A DNA stretch of 5,964 bases from Prevotellaceae bacterium UBA1720 (lineage in GTDB: Bacteria; Bacteroidota; Bacteroidia; Bacteroidales; Bacteroidaceae). Where the stretch lies: NCBI GenBank assembly GCA_002317475.1, contig DCIS01000012.1, positions 802-6,765 of the forward strand. Direction: 5' to 3'. Position 1 is the first letter of the stretch. Each line of letters starts with the position of its first letter. Below the pieces are notes generated by a model. The model had not been told where the DNA came from, ran no database searches, and worked only from the letters and a program-made list of their open reading frames with translations. Both the position numbers and the translations under genes were made by a program. Below, one piece after another: positions 5,004-5,964 of the stretch.

Positions 5004-5964
5004 ATGAATATAAAAAGATATCTATTTGTAATATTGGCTCTTGACGCTATGTTACTACATGCTCAAGAGATAAAAATCGGAACGTATACATTCCCTGATG
5101 GTGCTGTCTACCAGGGTGACCTTTTTAAAGGTAAACCCTATGGCAAGGGCACAACTACATTCCCAACAGGTGATACGCACACAGGTGAATATGTAAAAGG
5201 AAGACGTCAGGGACAGGGTGTCTATCAATTTGTTGATGGCGAAAAATATGAAGGTGAGTGGTTCCAGGATCAGCAACATGGTATGGGCACTTTCTATTTT
5301 GCCAATAATAATAAATATGTAGGCATGTGGTATCGTGATTATCAGCAGGGTAATGGTACGATGTATTATTACAATGGTGATGTCTACAAAGGCAACTGGC
5401 TAGAAGACAAACGTGATGGTCAGGGTTCCTATACTTTCTCTACTGGCGAGACTTATGTTGGTGCCTGGAAGAATGACAAGAAACATGGAAAAGGTCGTTT
5501 TGACTGGAAAAACGGCAATTCGTACGATGGTTTCTGGCGTGAAAACCTTATGAATGGTAAGGGCACGTATACCTATGCCTCTGGTGATTCTTATTCCGGA
5601 GATTGGCTGAATGGAAAGCAACATGGTCGTGGAATCTACCATTTCCACAATGGTGACCGTTATGAAGGAAGTTATGTGGAAGGCGAACGATCGGGTGAGG
5701 GCGTATTCTTCTTTGCCAATGGTAATAAATACAGTGGTTCGTTCAAACATGGTGCACAGGAAGGTGAAGGTACCTACACCTGGAGCAATGGTGACGTCTA
5801 TAAAGGCAGTTGGCTGAACAATCAACCACATGGTAAAGGTCTCCAGTCATGGAAGAATGGTGATGTCTATGAAGGACGTTGGCAGAATGGTTTGATGGAT
5901 GGTGAAGGCGTTCTTCGTCTGGCTGATGGTACAAAGTTCAAAGGTTCCTTCAAGAATGGTCATA
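5004..5964 (+). CDS. Secreted MORN-repeat protein, C-terminus cut by window edge
   Basis: At least 320 residues are encoded; the frame is open to the window end, so total length is unknown. The start is firm on the upstream side because an in-frame TAG lies directly before the ATG. Residues 1-20 look like a Sec signal peptide: Lys4-Arg5, a hydrophobic stretch (LFVILALDAMLL), then HA before a likely cut ahead of Gln21. No lipobox cysteine is seen, so the mature protein should be soluble in the periplasm or exported further. From residue 27 on, the protein is tandem 23-residue MORN repeats: twelve complete and a thirteenth cut off. The typical unit has an aromatic pair, NG or DG, Y.G.W, then HGKG. 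MORN repeats form elongated beta-hairpin solenoids, often used as scaffolds; no enzyme domain is visible so far. It follows kdsB by 23 nt, so co-expression is likely. The MORN call is secure, the function unknown. Confidence 0.93.
   Translation, partial: MNIKRYLFVILALDAMLLHAQEIKIGTYTFPDGAVYQGDLFKGKPYGKGTTTFPTGDTHTGEYVKGRRQGQGVYQFVDGEKYEGEWFQDQQHGMGTFYFANNNKYVGMWYRDYQQGNGTMYYYNGDVYKGNWLEDKRDGQGSYTFSTGETYVGAWKNDKKHGKGRFDWKNGNSYDGFWRENLMNGKGTYTYASGDSYSGDWLNGKQHGRGIYHFHNGDRYEGSYVEGERSGEGVFFFANGNKYSGSFKHGAQEGEGTYTWSNGDVYKGSWLNNQPHGKGLQSWKNGDVYEGRWQNGLMDGEGVLRLADGTKFKGSFKNGH
5082..5964 (+). repeat. Array of 69-bp in-frame MORN-coding repeats
   Basis: Thirteen units of 69 bases begin at 5082, 5151, 5220, 5289, 5358, 5427, 5496, 5565, 5634, 5703, 5772, 5841 and 5910; the last is truncated by the window end. 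The phase is kept exactly, with no insertion or deletion between units. The units have diverged at the DNA level: for example the AATGGTGAYGTCTA core is shared by units 5, 11 and 12, while most other positions differ. Unit 4 (AsnAsnAsn replacing the usual Asn/Asp-Gly) and unit 2 (Thr-His replacing the usual Tyr) depart most from consensus. The array therefore looks old and under protein-level selection, not a recent or unstable expansion. Confidence 0.93.

Noticed and set aside
5055..5934. Open frames on the minus strand opposite the MORN gene
   Set aside because: They mirror the codon periodicity of the repeat gene, lack recognisable domains and are out of keeping with the strong coding signal on the plus strand.
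5082..5964. Regular 69-base periodicity as a CRISPR array or satellite DNA
   Set aside because: Units are contiguous, diverged, kept in one reading frame and encode clear MORN repeats; there are no unique spacers between identical repeats.

Overview
The window looks like chromosomal DNA from a member of the Bacteroidota, most likely order Bacteroidales and possibly Prevotella-like. Four things suggest this. The protein sequences resemble Bacteroidales orthologues as I remember them. Start codons lack clear Shine-Dalgarno sequences and often have A-rich leaders. Good matches to the Bacteroidota -7 promoter element (TAnnTTTG) sit in the one divergent intergenic region. Base composition is moderate. 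The genus is inference only, because no database search was possible.

Layout. Bases 1-1612 (minus strand) carry a compact set read right to left: pyrB (aspartate carbamoyltransferase catalytic chain), pyrI (its regulatory chain, starting 4 nt after the pyrB stop) and the first 50 codons of glyA (serine hydroxymethyltransferase), which runs off the left edge. Bases 1613-1812 are a 200-bp divergent control region with one good -7 element facing each way and several short inverted and direct repeats. Bases 1813-5964 (plus strand) carry mrcA (a bifunctional class A penicillin-binding protein), kdsB (CMP-Kdo synthetase) and, 23 nt after kdsB, a gene cut by the right edge that encodes a secreted protein made almost wholly of MORN repeats.

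How the genes fit together. The left set makes carbamoyl-aspartate, the committed step of pyrimidine synthesis, under nucleotide control through PyrI. It also makes glycine and methylene-tetrahydrofolate through GlyA. The right set concerns the cell envelope: peptidoglycan polymerisation and cross-linking (MrcA), activation of Kdo for lipopolysaccharide inner core (KdsB), and an exported repeat protein of unknown function. There is no sign of a mobile element, CRISPR array, RNA gene or defence system. Most of the window is ordinary core genome. The exported MORN-repeat protein is the least understood part and the best candidate for something new.
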